Origin: Polyangium spumosum
GTDB taxonomy: Bacteria > Myxococcota_A > Polyangia > Polyangiales > Polyangiaceae
Assembly: GCF_009649845.1 (NCBI RefSeq)
Contig: NZ_WJIE01000011.1
Span: 219,543-283,542, forward strand
Direction: 5' to 3'
Length of the DNA stretch: 64,000 nt
A program made the position numbers and the translations under genes. Within the stretch, counting starts at the first letter, position 1; every line of letters starts with the position of its first letter. The notes beneath the pieces were generated by a model, which made no database searches, had not been told where the DNA came from, and saw nothing but the letters and a program-made list of their open reading frames with translations. Shown here one piece after another: positions 10,401 through 19,693 of the stretch.

Positions 10401-11003
10401 GGAGCACAGGATCTCCGTCGACGGGATCCCGCTCTTCACCAGGTTCACGATGTCCGTCTCGGCGAACACCCCGCATTTCGCCGCGACGTGGTGCAGCTTC
10501 GAGTCGTCGAAGTGGATCTCGCGCACGACCTCCGGGGGCAGGCCCACCTTGATCATGCACTTGTCGATCGTCGCGCCCGTGCCCGAGGCGCACTTGTCGT
10601 TCATCGACGGCGCCGCGGTCTTGTCGCCGGTCTTCTCGTCCTTCTTGAAGATGATGATCTTCGCGTCCTGCCCGCCGAGCTCGATCACGCTCCCCACGTC
10701 CGGGTGGAGCTTCTCGACGGCGAGCGTGACGGCGTTGACCTCCTGGACGAACTTCGCGCCGAGCGAGGGGCAGAGCGGCGCTGCGCCCGAGCCCGTCATG
10801 AAGACGCGCCACGCCTCGCGGGGCGAGTGCGGGAACGCCTCCTCGATCTGCTGGAGCATCTCCAGCACCTTCTCGGGCTGCTTGGTCTGGTGGCGCTGGT
10901 AGTCGCTCCACAGGATCTCGAGCGTCTCCGGCTCGAGCACGACGGCCTTCACCGTCGTCGAGCCCACGTCGATCCCGACCACCACCGGATCACGTCTCTC
11001 CAT
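7407..11003 (-). CDS. acyl-CoA dehydratase activase, double BadF/BadG-type ATPase with DUF2229 region
   Basis: Encodes 1198 aa. Two ASKHA ATPase domains stand in tandem: the first starts VVGIDVGSTTVKAV (about 8-21) with MNDKCASGTG (about 134) as the cluster ligand region, and the second starts GVIGVDGGSTSSKAV (about 350) with NSCSAGNGM (about 481). A DUF2229-like region follows with the four-Cys motif CHFCPNEC (about 648). The last 90 residues are a Lys/Glu-rich coiled-coil. Such activases use ATP to push a low-potential electron into a partner Fe-S enzyme, here probably the next gene. An AGAGG Shine-Dalgarno-like sequence precedes the ATG. A perfect palindrome 25 bp upstream points to control by the divergent TetR protein. 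Confidence 0.9.
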   Translation of the reverse strand: MERRDPVVVGIDVGSTTVKAVVLEPETLEILWSDYQRHQTKQPEKVLEMLQQIEEAFPHSPREAWRVFMTGSGAAPLCPSLGAKFVQEVNAVTLAVEKLHPDVGSVIELGGQDAKIIIFKKDEKTGDKTAAPSMNDKCASGTGATIDKCMIKVGLPPEVVREIHFDDSKLHHVAAKCGVFAETDIVNLVKSGIPSTEILCSLADAIVLQNLSVLTRGSTLKHRVILLGGPNTYLPFLQECWRKRIPETWDERGYAWPKDRPIEETIFVPENAQYYAAYGSCVYGLREAPEVGLYAGTDGLVDYMKNGRKARLGESAGPPLVRTNDEIDEFRSLYAIPKFKPMQLEAGQVVRGVIGVDGGSTSSKAVLVDEDGEIVCKAYQLSKGNPIQDTKELLAQLRDYVHGRGATLEVLGFGATGYAADVLQETMRADVNIVETVAHMMSAVRYFGDVDVICDIGGQDIKVLFMKNGDIANFRLSNSCSAGNGMLLQAMADQFGLKVTEYADTAFQAELAPKFSYGCAVFLDTDRVNFQKEGFSKEELLAGLAQVLPKNVWQYVVQIPRLASLGRRFVLQGGTQYNLAAVKAQVDYIKERVPDAEVFVHPHTGEAGAIGAAFETLRVIKRRGTSTFIGLEAAIELKYHTKNDEETVCHFCPNECKRTFIDAERPDGSTARYISGFSCEKGTVESEDAMLALVADRKKIARQFPNCVDYESKLAFRSFHKGNPMPAEGTPIKDTVVKKGLFSVRRVETTRPFRRSGHEVQERLRRTRIGIPRVLNLYSTGPYFRAYFEALGIPKQNVIFSDETTEEMWVEGGKYGSVDPCFPSKVAQAHVHNLLFHHHSADKPLKYIFFPILTHVPSFGKNVMDNASCPIVAGVPDVMKAAFTKEVDFFATRGIEYLDPPLTFAEPLLTARRMYECWGPRLGITEDESDHAHREAMAALATFERELQEKGRAILETVEAENRVAILMVGRPYHSDPGLNHGIPEEFQVLGYPILSVRSIPRDDEYLRRYFKEEYARGQHPLDINDVWPENYSANSAQKVWAVKFAARHPNVVLLDLSSFKCGHDAPTYGIVDGIVSASATPYAALHDIDANKPGGSIKIRVKTYAHSLKLYQESLEDLAKKKAELSHNIDRKRLELLQLKQKQVAERKGADPELERQIMELSAKVRAYEAPPPAPPEPPKGLVQLKKKRADGSVVSV

Positions 11004-11027
11004 GCGGTCCCTCTCCCGTTTGCCCCC

Positions 11028-11047
11028 GACTGACTGTCCAGTCAGTC
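11028..11047. promoter_or_regulatory. palindromic TetR-type operator
   Basis: A perfect inverted repeat with arms GACTGACTG and CAGTCAGTC around a 2-bp centre (TC). It lies between the divergent activase and tetR genes, 25 bp from one start and 105 bp from the other. Length, symmetry and the ACTG-type half-sites match operators of FadR/PsrA-like TetR regulators. The regulator probably represses both genes, and the ligand could be an acyl-CoA. Confidence 0.75.
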
Positions 11048-11151
11048 AGAAGTGGGTACCATGGTGCCTGGAGAGGGGCAAGGCTCGGCCCGCTCGCTTC
11101 CCATGCGAAGCGCTGTGCGCGGCGCGCGGGCGAGGTGGTACAAGGCCCTTC

Positions 11152-11193
11152 ATGGACAAGGCCGAGCGCCGAATGGACAAGGCCGAGCGCCGC
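11152..11193 (+). repeat. 21-bp tandem duplication over the tetR start codon
   Basis: Two 21-bp copies, 11152-11172 and 11173-11193, differ only at their last base. Each encodes MDKAERR and begins with ATG, so the start codon itself is duplicated in frame. Confidence 0.9.
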
Positions 11194-11826
11194 CTCGAGC
11201 TCCTCCGCGCGGCGCGCGACGTCTTCGCGACGAAGGGTTATCACGCGGCGAAGGTCGACGACATCGTGGCCCGCGCGAGCGTCGCCAAGGGCACGTTTTA
11301 TCTCTACTTCCCCGACAAGCGCTCCGTCTTCGTCGAGCTCGTCGACGGGCTCTTCTCGCGCCTCGGCTCCGCGATCCTCAAGGTTGACGTGCGCGCCGAC
11401 ATCGAGGCGCAGATCAAGCACAACATCCGCGGCATCGTGGCCGTTCTGCTCGACGATCCCGCGCTCACGCAGCTCCTGCTCTCCTTCGCGCCGGGCCTCG
11501 ATCCGGCCTTCGCCGCGAAGATCCGCTCCTTCTACGACGGCGTGAAGACGCTCCTGCGCTTGAGCCTCGACGAGGGCCAGCGCCTCGGGATCGTGGCCGA
11601 AGGCGACACCTCGATCTTCGCGACCTTCACCATCGGCGCCCTGAAGGAGATCTTCACCGAGAGCACCGATCGCGGCCAGGCCTGGCCCCGCGAGCAGCTC
11701 GTCGACCAGCTCTTCGGCCTCCTGCAGCGTGGTTATTTGCGGATCGACCACGCCCTCGAAGCGCCCGCCGAGGCCCCCCCGAAGCCCGCCAAGAGGCCCC
11801 GCAAGCGCCGCCCCGCGAGCGCCTAG
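11152..11826 (+). CDS. TetR/AcrR-family transcriptional regulator
   Basis: Encodes 224 aa. The N-terminal helix-turn-helix is typical: LELLRAARDVFATKGYHAAKVDDIVARASVAKGTFYLYF in pieces, with the KGTFYLYF recognition helix near residue 45. The C-terminal ligand domain is helical. The last 25 residues are Pro/Lys/Arg-rich (PPKPAKRPRKRR), a basic tail. The start is odd: a 21-bp tandem duplication gives two successive MDKAERR blocks, so translation could begin at 11152 or 11173. It is divergent from the activase operon with a palindromic operator between them, which implies autoregulation and local control. Confidence 0.9.
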   Translation: MDKAERRMDKAERRLELLRAARDVFATKGYHAAKVDDIVARASVAKGTFYLYFPDKRSVFVELVDGLFSRLGSAILKVDVRADIEAQIKHNIRGIVAVLLDDPALTQLLLSFAPGLDPAFAAKIRSFYDGVKTLLRLSLDEGQRLGIVAEGDTSIFATFTIGALKEIFTESTDRGQAWPREQLVDQLFGLLQRGYLRIDHALEAPAEAPPKPAKRPRKRRPASA

Positions 11827-11930
11827 AGCGCCTCTCCGGCACCGCAGACCGGCCGGTCATGCGCCTCGTCGCGCCGTTCGTCCGGGCATGACTCGCGAGT
11901 CAGTTTTTTGCACCCCTGACGTAACGTCAG
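11827..11930. other. convergent gap with three palindromes, possible terminator or operators
   Basis: The gap between tetR and the convergent amidotransferase gene holds three perfect inverted repeats: GACCGGCCGGTC (11847-11858), TGACTCGCGAGTCA (11889-11902, followed by six T at 11904-11909) and CTGACGT-A-ACGTCAG (11916-11930, covering the amidotransferase stop). The second has the same TGACT-N4-AGTCA core as the operator at 11031-11044. It could act as a rho-independent terminator for tetR, as a second TetR site, or both. Confidence 0.5.
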
Positions 11931-12670
11931 CGGGCGGCGCGCGGGAGGATGTGGCGGATGAAGTTCAGGAGCGTGCGCCGCCCGAGCTCGGCCTCCTCGA
12001 TCGTGGCGTGCAGCGCCTCGACCACGAACCCCTCGCTCGCGAGGGTCTCCCAGCGGTGCTCGATGTAGCCGCGCATCACGTCGGCATCGAGCTCGGGGTG
12101 GAACTGCACGCCGTAGCAGGTCTCGGTGAAGCGGATGGCGTGGTGGTCCTCGAGGTCGTTCTTCGCGAGCGCGACGGCCCCGCGCGGCAGCCGCACGACC
12201 GTGTCCACGTGCGTGACGTTCGCCGAAAAGACGTCGGGGATGCCGTCGAAGATCGGGTCGTCTTCGAGCCTGTGAATGGCCCGCGTGCCGATCTCGCGGC
12301 CGCGCGGGTTTCGTTGCACCTCGCCCCCGAGCGCCTGGGCGAGTATTTGGTGTCCAAAACAAATGCCGAATGTCGGCACGCCGAGGCCCACGACGTCGCG
12401 CAGGAAGCTCTCCGCGGCGAGCATCCACGGCTCGCGGTCGGGCACGTTCGCCGCCGAGCCCGTGATGACGATCGCCGCGGCCTCCCGCAGGTCCGGCGGC
12501 GCGTCCTCGCGGGCGTCGAAGGTCGCATATCCTCCGCTCCAGGCGTCGCCGATGGCGGAGGTGATGAGGTCGGCGAACTCGCCGCGGCGCTCGCGCACCT
12601 TGGGGACGGGTTCGCCCGTCTTCATGATGAAGATCTTCCGCGTCGATGGGTCCGAGCTCTCGTCAGGCAT
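11927..12670 (-). CDS. class I glutamine amidotransferase-like protein
   Basis: Encodes 247 aa from ATG 12670; in-frame ATGs upstream (12697) and downstream (12625, MKTGEPVPKV) are alternatives. The triad of class I glutaminases is intact: Cys in GICFGHQI (about residue 102), His in YGVQFHPE (about 189) and the Glu two residues later. VITGSAANVPDREPW is the oxyanion-side segment. This matches stand-alone GMP-synthase-type amidotransferases, which release ammonia from glutamine or hydrolyse gamma-glutamyl compounds. No synthase partner is adjacent, so the substrate is unknown. It is divergent from the YkgJ gene across about 70 bp. Confidence 0.85.
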   Translation of the reverse strand: MPDESSDPSTRKIFIMKTGEPVPKVRERRGEFADLITSAIGDAWSGGYATFDAREDAPPDLREAAAIVITGSAANVPDREPWMLAAESFLRDVVGLGVPTFGICFGHQILAQALGGEVQRNPRGREIGTRAIHRLEDDPIFDGIPDVFSANVTHVDTVVRLPRGAVALAKNDLEDHHAIRFTETCYGVQFHPELDADVMRGYIEHRWETLASEGFVVEALHATIEEAELGRRTLLNFIRHILPRAAR

Positions 12671-12739
12671 CGCTCGGATCATAATCATGAACGCCAAAAA
12701 GGTCCCGCCCCGCCGCCGAGCGAGTTATAGGGCCTCCGT

Positions 12740-13405
12740 ATGTCGGCACCCCCCGTGGAGCGTCCCGTCTGGCGCAGATTCCGACCGCGCTGGCTCGCGC
12801 GCGCCGCGGCCTGGGTGCGCGCGGGCGGGCACGCGGCGATCGTGAACGAGCGGGACACGGTGGAGGTCCTGCTCGGCCTGGATGAACGGGGAAAGCTCTC
12901 CGAGCTCGGGCTCTGGGCCCTGCTCTCCATCGAGCAGCGGCGCTTCCGCCGCGTGAAGACGGGCCCGGCCGAGGGGCTCGCGCTCGTGCGGATCCGGCCG
13001 AAGTTCCGGCGCGCCGTGCTCGACTGGTGCGTGCGCGATGCGATGCACGAGGAGCCGCGGCGCCGGGTCCCGTTTGATTGCACGACGTGCGCGGCCTGCT
13101 GCCACGACGCCGACGTGCGACTCGACGAGAACGACCTCGCGCGTTTCCGCGCCGCCGGCCGCATCGACCTCACCCGCCGGGCCTACGTCAAGCGGACCCG
13201 CGACGGGCGCGTGAGCTTGCGCTTCGCGGAGGACGGCCGATGCCAGTTGCTCGGCTCCGACAAGCTCTGCACGATATACGAGATTCGCCCCGAGAACTGC
13301 CGCGCGTTCGTGGCGGGCAGCGAGGCGTGTTTGTCGGCGCGGGAGGAGACGTTGGGGCTCCGGGACGGAGCCCCGTGGGACGAGGACGTCGAGCTGATTC
13401 GTTAG
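12740..13405 (+). CDS. YkgJ-family Cys-cluster protein
   Basis: Encodes 221 aa. The defining motif FDCTTCAACC (Cys from about residue 114) is followed by CQLL, KLCTIYEIRPENCRAF (about 175-190) and SEACL. That gives the eight-Cys pattern of the YkgJ family, thought to bind zinc or an Fe-S cluster. The N-terminal 100 residues are family-variable and Arg-rich. There is no signal peptide, so it is cytosolic. A TTATAG hexamer ends 12 bp before the ATG and could be a -10 element of a short-leader promoter, but no clear -35 accompanies it. The precise function of the family is not established. Confidence 0.85.
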   Translation: MSAPPVERPVWRRFRPRWLARAAAWVRAGGHAAIVNERDTVEVLLGLDERGKLSELGLWALLSIEQRRFRRVKTGPAEGLALVRIRPKFRRAVLDWCVRDAMHEEPRRRVPFDCTTCAACCHDADVRLDENDLARFRAAGRIDLTRRAYVKRTRDGRVSLRFAEDGRCQLLGSDKLCTIYEIRPENCRAFVAGSEACLSAREETLGLRDGAPWDEDVELIR

Positions 13406-13421
13406 GCTCTCGAGCCTGGAA

Positions 13422-13718
13422 TCAACGCTCGGGCAGGTCCTTGTTGAGCATCGCGTTCGCGGTCGTGTCGTCCACGCACGCGAGCGTGTTGTCGTCGTTC
13501 AGCGTGCAGCGCTTGAGCTTCGAGTTCGAGTCCGAGCAGCCCCGGCCGAAGCCGGCGAAGCCGCTCGAGCACGTGCCCTCGAGGTAGGTCTGGTAGAGGA
13601 CGGGCTTGCCGTCCGCCGTCGACATCCAGTGGCCCGCCGTGCGGTAACGGACCTGGTTCGAACATCCCACGCCCGTCAGCAAGCAGAGCGCTGCGCAGGC
13701 CCAAAGAAGTTTCTTCAT
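13422..13718 (-). CDS. small lipoprotein 4 of a four-gene run
   Basis: Encodes 98 aa. The signal peptide MKKLLWACAALCLLTGVGC ends in a lipobox with Cys19. The mature part is about 80 residues and has four further Cys (GTCSSGFAGFGRGC, KRCTL, LACVDD), enough for two disulfides. It is the last of four short same-strand lipoprotein genes separated by 10-16 bp. No family was recognised. A predicted outer- or inner-membrane lipoprotein of unknown role. Confidence 0.75.
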   Translation of the reverse strand: MKKLLWACAALCLLTGVGCSNQVRYRTAGHWMSTADGKPVLYQTYLEGTCSSGFAGFGRGCSDSNSKLKRCTLNDDNTLACVDDTTANAMLNKDLPER

Positions 13719-13733
13719 GGTAACCGCGCCTCC

Positions 13734-14003
13734 TCAGTAAATGCTCTCGGGAAGGACGTTGTCGAGCACCTTGGTCTCCTTGCAATTCGCGGAGCCGGTC
13801 TCGGTCACGTCACAAACGGTGACGGAGAAGTTGAAGAGCTGCTTCTTCGTCGCAGGATCGATCTGACCCGTGTTCTGGATGCGCTCCTGGTAGACCTTCT
13901 CGGGCCCGAGGAACGTCTGCGACGTCAGGATCTTCGGGGGCGGACCACACGCGACGCCGGCGAGGGCGAGCAGCGCGACGAGCGCGATACGAATCGATTT
14001 CAT
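13734..14003 (-). CDS. small lipoprotein 3 of a four-gene run
   Basis: Encodes 89 aa with signal peptide and lipobox (LALAGVAC, Cys19). The mature region is polar and carries two Cys in TVCDVTETGSANC, a likely disulfide loop. The motif LFNFSVTVCDV resembles the YLFFAKKTHQFYLC core of the next gene upstream, so the two may be diverged paralogues. It sits 15 bp from both neighbours on the same strand. Confidence 0.75.
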   Translation of the reverse strand: MKSIRIALVALLALAGVACGPPPKILTSQTFLGPEKVYQERIQNTGQIDPATKKQLFNFSVTVCDVTETGSANCKETKVLDNVLPESIY

Positions 14004-14018
14004 CGTGCTTCTCCTTTC

Positions 14019-14309
14019 TCAGCGGACGTTCGTCGTCGCGCCACCATAACCGCCCGAAGCCTGCGGGCAGACGACGTCGTTGGTGCCGTCGCAGGACAGC
14101 TTGCAGATCAGTTTGTCCCCGGTGTCCTGGCACAGGTAGAACTGGTGCGTCTTCTTCGCGAAGAAGAGGTAGTTCTCGAACTTGTTGACCTCGAGCGCGG
14201 TCACGGGGCTCTTCTGGTTGTCCTCGAAGCGCGTGATCGTGCGCGTCACGCAGCCCGTCGCGAGGGCCACGAGGCCGAGGGAGAGGATCGCCATCGGAAA
14301 ACGAGACAT
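14019..14309 (-). CDS. small lipoprotein 2 of a four-gene run
   Basis: Encodes 96 aa from ATG 14309; a longer reading upstream lacks signal-peptide character. The lipobox is LVALATGC (Cys20). The mature part has a hydrophobic strand ENYLFFAKKTHQFYLC followed by CKLSC and DVVCPQ, four Cys in all, and a Gly/Tyr tail. No family was recognised. The ATG is 11 bp from the upstream gene's stop. Confidence 0.75.
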   Translation of the reverse strand: MSRFPMAILSLGLVALATGCVTRTITRFEDNQKSPVTALEVNKFENYLFFAKKTHQFYLCQDTGDKLICKLSCDGTNDVVCPQASGGYGGATTNVR

Positions 14310-14320
14310 GGTGGCTCCTC

Positions 14321-14542
14321 TCAATCCTCGTCCTGCAGGACGAGCTGCATGGGTTTGCATCCGGAAAGCGCGCCGTCCGCAGCGACCTGGCACTTGACCA
14401 CCTGCTGCGAGTTCCCCTGGACGACCAGGAATTTCATCTGGTCACGAGCGCTCGTGATCTGTGTGACGACCTTCGGCGGCGTACATCCGAAGGCGCCCGA
14501 CAGCACCACCAAGGCGCTCGCGCTGAGTAGCCATTTGCTCAT
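14321..14542 (-). CDS. small lipoprotein 1 of a four-gene run
   Basis: Encodes 73 aa from ATG 14542 (MSKWLLSASALVVLSGAFGC). The lipobox Cys is residue 20, followed by Thr-Pro-Pro-Lys. The short mature part has DQMKFLVVQGNSQQVVKC and a second Cys in LSGCKPM. The layout (strand, Cys, charged turn, Cys) recalls the two following genes, suggesting a paralogous set. It is first in the run. A consensus-like TTGACA (complement of 14624-14629) lies about 80 bp upstream, but no convincing -10 follows. Confidence 0.7.
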   Translation of the reverse strand: MSKWLLSASALVVLSGAFGCTPPKVVTQITSARDQMKFLVVQGNSQQVVKCQVAADGALSGCKPMQLVLQDED

Positions 14543-14663
14543 CTTGCTCCACGCTCCTGTGATCCGCGGGAGCCTCCGTGAGGCCCCCCGCCGCGCAGAG
14601 AAACTCGCCAACTTTTACGTCCATGTCAACGTTTTCCCAGCGCGCGTGATGCGGCGGGGTGCG

Positions 14664-17054
<2,391 letters not shown>

Positions 17055-17091
17055 GGGCGGGGCTACTCCCTACCTCGCTCTGCGCCGCGCG

Positions 17092-17766
17092 TCATTTTTT
17101 CCCGCCGACGATGTCGACGATCGCCTGGTAGTCCCCGTCTTCGACGGCCCCCTGGATCAGGCAGGCGAGCTGACCGCTGGGGGCGAAAAGCGCGTGGACG
17201 GGCAGGTTGCCCGCGTCCTTGACCCCGAGCGCCGCGGTCCAGCTATCCCGCCCGCCGCCCTCGGGCAGCCAGTAGGAGGCGCGCACGCCCGCCTGGCCTT
17301 GCGCCTCCAGGAACCGGGCGAGCTGTCGCTCGTCGTCGTCGAGCGAGACGAACGCGAGGTCGATCATCACCCCGGCGTTGCGCAGCCGGCTCTGGAAGTT
17401 CTGGAGCCGGGGCATTTCCTCTTTGCACGGCCCACACCAGGCCGCCCAGAGGTTCACCCAGACCCACTTGCCCACGCCGAACGAAATGTTCGCCGGCAGC
17501 GCCGCGGCCCCCGGGGCGGCCGCCGTCTTCAACGCGCCCTTCGGCGCCGGGCGCGCCGTCGTGTCGGCGCAGAGCTTGCGAGGCGCGGCGGGCGTCGCCG
17601 GCTTCGTGGACGGCGCGGCCGAGGCGGGGCTCGTCGCGCCCCCGCCATTCGGCGCGGTGACCGCATTGCTACGACCGGTCACGGGCGGCGCGGGTTTCTC
17701 CGCCCCTCCATTTTCGCATGCTGCGAGCAGCAGGAGCGGGAGAATCAGAGCTGACAGTCGACCCAT
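17092..17766 (-). CDS. TlpA-type thioredoxin lipoprotein
   Basis: Encodes 224 aa. Signal peptide MGRLSALILPLLLLAAC gives a lipidated Cys17. A 65-residue Pro/Ala linker separates it from the thioredoxin fold, where WAAWCGPCKEEMP (about 105-117) carries the redox-active pair and NLPVHALFAPSGQ gives the cis-Pro strand. It should be a membrane-tethered reductase or oxidase of periplasmic thiols. It is the last gene of a three-gene overlapping unit with the OmpA-like protein and the VKOR-DsbA fusion; its first 22 bases overlap the upstream gene. Confidence 0.9.
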   Translation of the reverse strand: MGRLSALILPLLLLAACENGGAEKPAPPVTGRSNAVTAPNGGGATSPASAAPSTKPATPAAPRKLCADTTARPAPKGALKTAAAPGAAALPANISFGVGKWVWVNLWAAWCGPCKEEMPRLQNFQSRLRNAGVMIDLAFVSLDDDERQLARFLEAQGQAGVRASYWLPEGGGRDSWTAALGVKDAGNLPVHALFAPSGQLACLIQGAVEDGDYQAIVDIVGGKK

Positions 17767-18443
17767 GACACGAACGCGCTCCGGTTGATGGCCTCCGCGG
17801 CGCAGGGCTTGCCTTTCCGCGAGACGTTCCATTCGCAATAATCCTTGCCGAGCTGGGCGAACTCGTTGCCGAGCCAGAGCAGGCCCACCTGCTTGTCGAG
17901 GTCGGGCTCCTTGAACCTGTCGCCGACGTGGAAAAACGCGCTGTTCGCCCGCTTGTGCGAGAGCGACCGGTTGAAGTCCGGCGTGCCCGTCTTCGAGGCG
18001 CGGGCGACGATGAAGAAATACCGGGCGCCCTTCCGCTCGACCCAGAGGTCCTCCAGCATCTTCTTGCCGTCCTCGTCGAGCTTCTCCGAGCCGTCGTCGA
18101 ACATCACGACGCCCCCGCGCTCCTTCAGCGGCGTGAACAGCGCGTTGAAATCGTCGTCGCTGATCGACGCGAGCGTCTTCACGTCCGCCGGCTGGCAGCC
18201 CCGCCGCGCCGCCCCGCCCTCGAGCCCACACGCGTGGATCACCCGGGCGAGCACCTCCTTGAACTTGGGCGTGCAATACGAGGCCTCGGCGTCGTTCGCG
18301 ATCGCCACCGCCGGCTTCACCGACTCCGCGATCCCCGTCTTCAGCCGCTCCGCCGAGGACCGGACCTCCGCGTGCACCCCGGCCGCCGACCCCACGAGCA
18401 GCGCGCAGCCCGCCACGATTCCGATGATTCCAGCGTATTTCAT
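17745..18443 (-). CDS. secreted protein with a degenerate OmpA-like domain
   Basis: Encodes 232 aa. An N-terminal signal peptide ends near AGVHAEV (about residue 26). The central part (about 110-175) reads like an OmpA C-terminal domain: GVVMFDDGSEKLDEDGKK, then a strand, then FNRSLSHKRANSAFF in place of the usual NxxLSxxRA. The peptidoglycan-binding Asp/Arg arrangement is only partly kept. Seven Cys remain after the signal, including a final WVDCQL. This suits a disulfide-rich periplasmic protein and may make it a substrate of the redox proteins encoded on either side. Its ATG overlaps the upstream stop by 4 bp. Confidence 0.7.
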   Translation of the reverse strand: MKYAGIIGIVAGCALLVGSAAGVHAEVRSSAERLKTGIAESVKPAVAIANDAEASYCTPKFKEVLARVIHACGLEGGAARRGCQPADVKTLASISDDDFNALFTPLKERGGVVMFDDGSEKLDEDGKKMLEDLWVERKGARYFFIVARASKTGTPDFNRSLSHKRANSAFFHVGDRFKEPDLDKQVGLLWLGNEFAQLGKDYCEWNVSRKGKPCAAEAINRSAFVSWVDCQL

Positions 18444-19693
18444 CGCATCCCCAGGTTCGGCGCGAGCTTGCGGATGCTGTAGGCGAGGCCGATGTCGCTG
18501 TCCTCGTCACAGAGCCGCGTGTCGCCGAGGAAAAGCTGAGGCGTCGAGACCTGCAGCTTGTTGTCCACGATGTAACGGAGCATCTTGTCGAGCCGGAGCT
18601 TCGTCTCCTTGGAATCGATACACGCGTCGAGGTGGGACCATTTCTCCCGGATGGCCGAGCGCACGGTGGCGAGGCCCGCCGGTGATTTCGCGCCCTCGAG
18701 CAGCCGCTCCTGGTTGTCGTAGGCCCACGCGAGCACGTCCACCGCGCGGTTCTCCCCGCAAAGCACGGCCTTCGAGACCAGGCAGGCCCCCGGGTGCAGC
18801 GGGCGGTCGAGCATCCAGTTGCACTCGTTGTCGAGCGGGAAGAGCACGATCGTCGTGTCGAGGCGCTCGAAGATCGCGTCGGCCTCGAGGCGCTGGTGGA
18901 ACGCCTTGCAGGTCGGGCAAAGTGGATCGACGAAGAGCGTCGCCTGCTGCCTCGCCCCGGCCGGCGTGTGCCGCAGGAGCGCGCTATTGTCCTCGGCGGG
19001 CTTCGCGAGCTTGCCGCAGCCGCTGATGTACGAGGCGTAACTCGGCAGCGCGCTCAGGTAGAGCAACGCGGGCGTGATCGTGAAGACCCCGAGCGCCACG
19101 AGCCAGGCCGGCACGAGCCAGAGCGAGCCCGTGGGCCGCCCCGCAGCAGGAGCGCCCTCCGCGCCCCCCTCGGCCGCGGGCGCCGCCCCCTTCGCCCGCG
19201 CGTCGAGCAGGATCCCGACCCCGGCCACGGCGAGCAGGACGGAGGCGACGTAGATGCCCACGCACGTCTTGCAATATTGCCCGAGCTTCAGCGCCGAGAT
19301 CGCGAACATCAGGCCCGAGACGACGAGCGGCGTCAGGCTCACGGCGCCGTAGAACTGCGCGGCGCGGCGCGGGGCCGTGGGGCCCGCGAGCAGGAGGTAA
19401 AGCGCGTAGGCCGCGAGGAACGCGAAGGCGCCGACCGCGAACAGCGAGATCGGCACGCCGCCCCAGTACCTGTCGCGGAACAGCGCGGAGTACGGGCTGT
19501 ACATCGCCGCGCGGCAAGCGCTCTCCCCCGCCCCGCCCGCGGCGAGCCCGGGGATGAACGAGCAGTGAATGTCGTGGACCTGGCGGTCGAGGTGCCTCGA
19601 ATAATCGAGCGTCGACAACCCCCCAAAGACGAGCCCGATCAGCGAGGCGACGAGCGCCAGAGCCGAGGGCCAGCGACGAGCTGCGCTGGTCAT
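18440..19693 (-). CDS. VKOR-DsbA fusion, disulfide-bond-forming membrane protein
   Basis: Encodes 417 aa. The N-terminal half is a vitamin K epoxide reductase domain with four or five membrane helices, the loop cysteines Cys44 and Cys60, and the quinone-side GQYCKTCVG pair near residues 139-145. A Pro/Ala linker and one more helix lead to a periplasmic DsbA-like thioredoxin domain with DPLCPTCKAFH (about 258) and the cis-Pro in VSTPQLFLG. Such fusions oxidise protein thiols and pass electrons to quinone, replacing DsbA plus DsbB. It heads a unit with overlapping genes (ATGA to the OmpA-like gene) ending in TlpA. Confidence 0.92.
   Translation of the reverse strand: MTSAARRWPSALALVASLIGLVFGGLSTLDYSRHLDRQVHDIHCSFIPGLAAGGAGESACRAAMYSPYSALFRDRYWGGVPISLFAVGAFAFLAAYALYLLLAGPTAPRRAAQFYGAVSLTPLVVSGLMFAISALKLGQYCKTCVGIYVASVLLAVAGVGILLDARAKGAAPAAEGGAEGAPAAGRPTGSLWLVPAWLVALGVFTITPALLYLSALPSYASYISGCGKLAKPAEDNSALLRHTPAGARQQATLFVDPLCPTCKAFHQRLEADAIFERLDTTIVLFPLDNECNWMLDRPLHPGACLVSKAVLCGENRAVDVLAWAYDNQERLLEGAKSPAGLATVRSAIREKWSHLDACIDSKETKLRLDKMLRYIVDNKLQVSTPQLFLGDTRLCDEDSDIGLAYSIRKLAPNLGMR

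Noticed and set aside
14600-14630. Sigma-70 promoter for the small lipoprotein run, based on a TTGACA.
   Set aside because: No acceptable -10 hexamer occurs at 16-18 bp spacing, so it is mentioned only in the gene entry.
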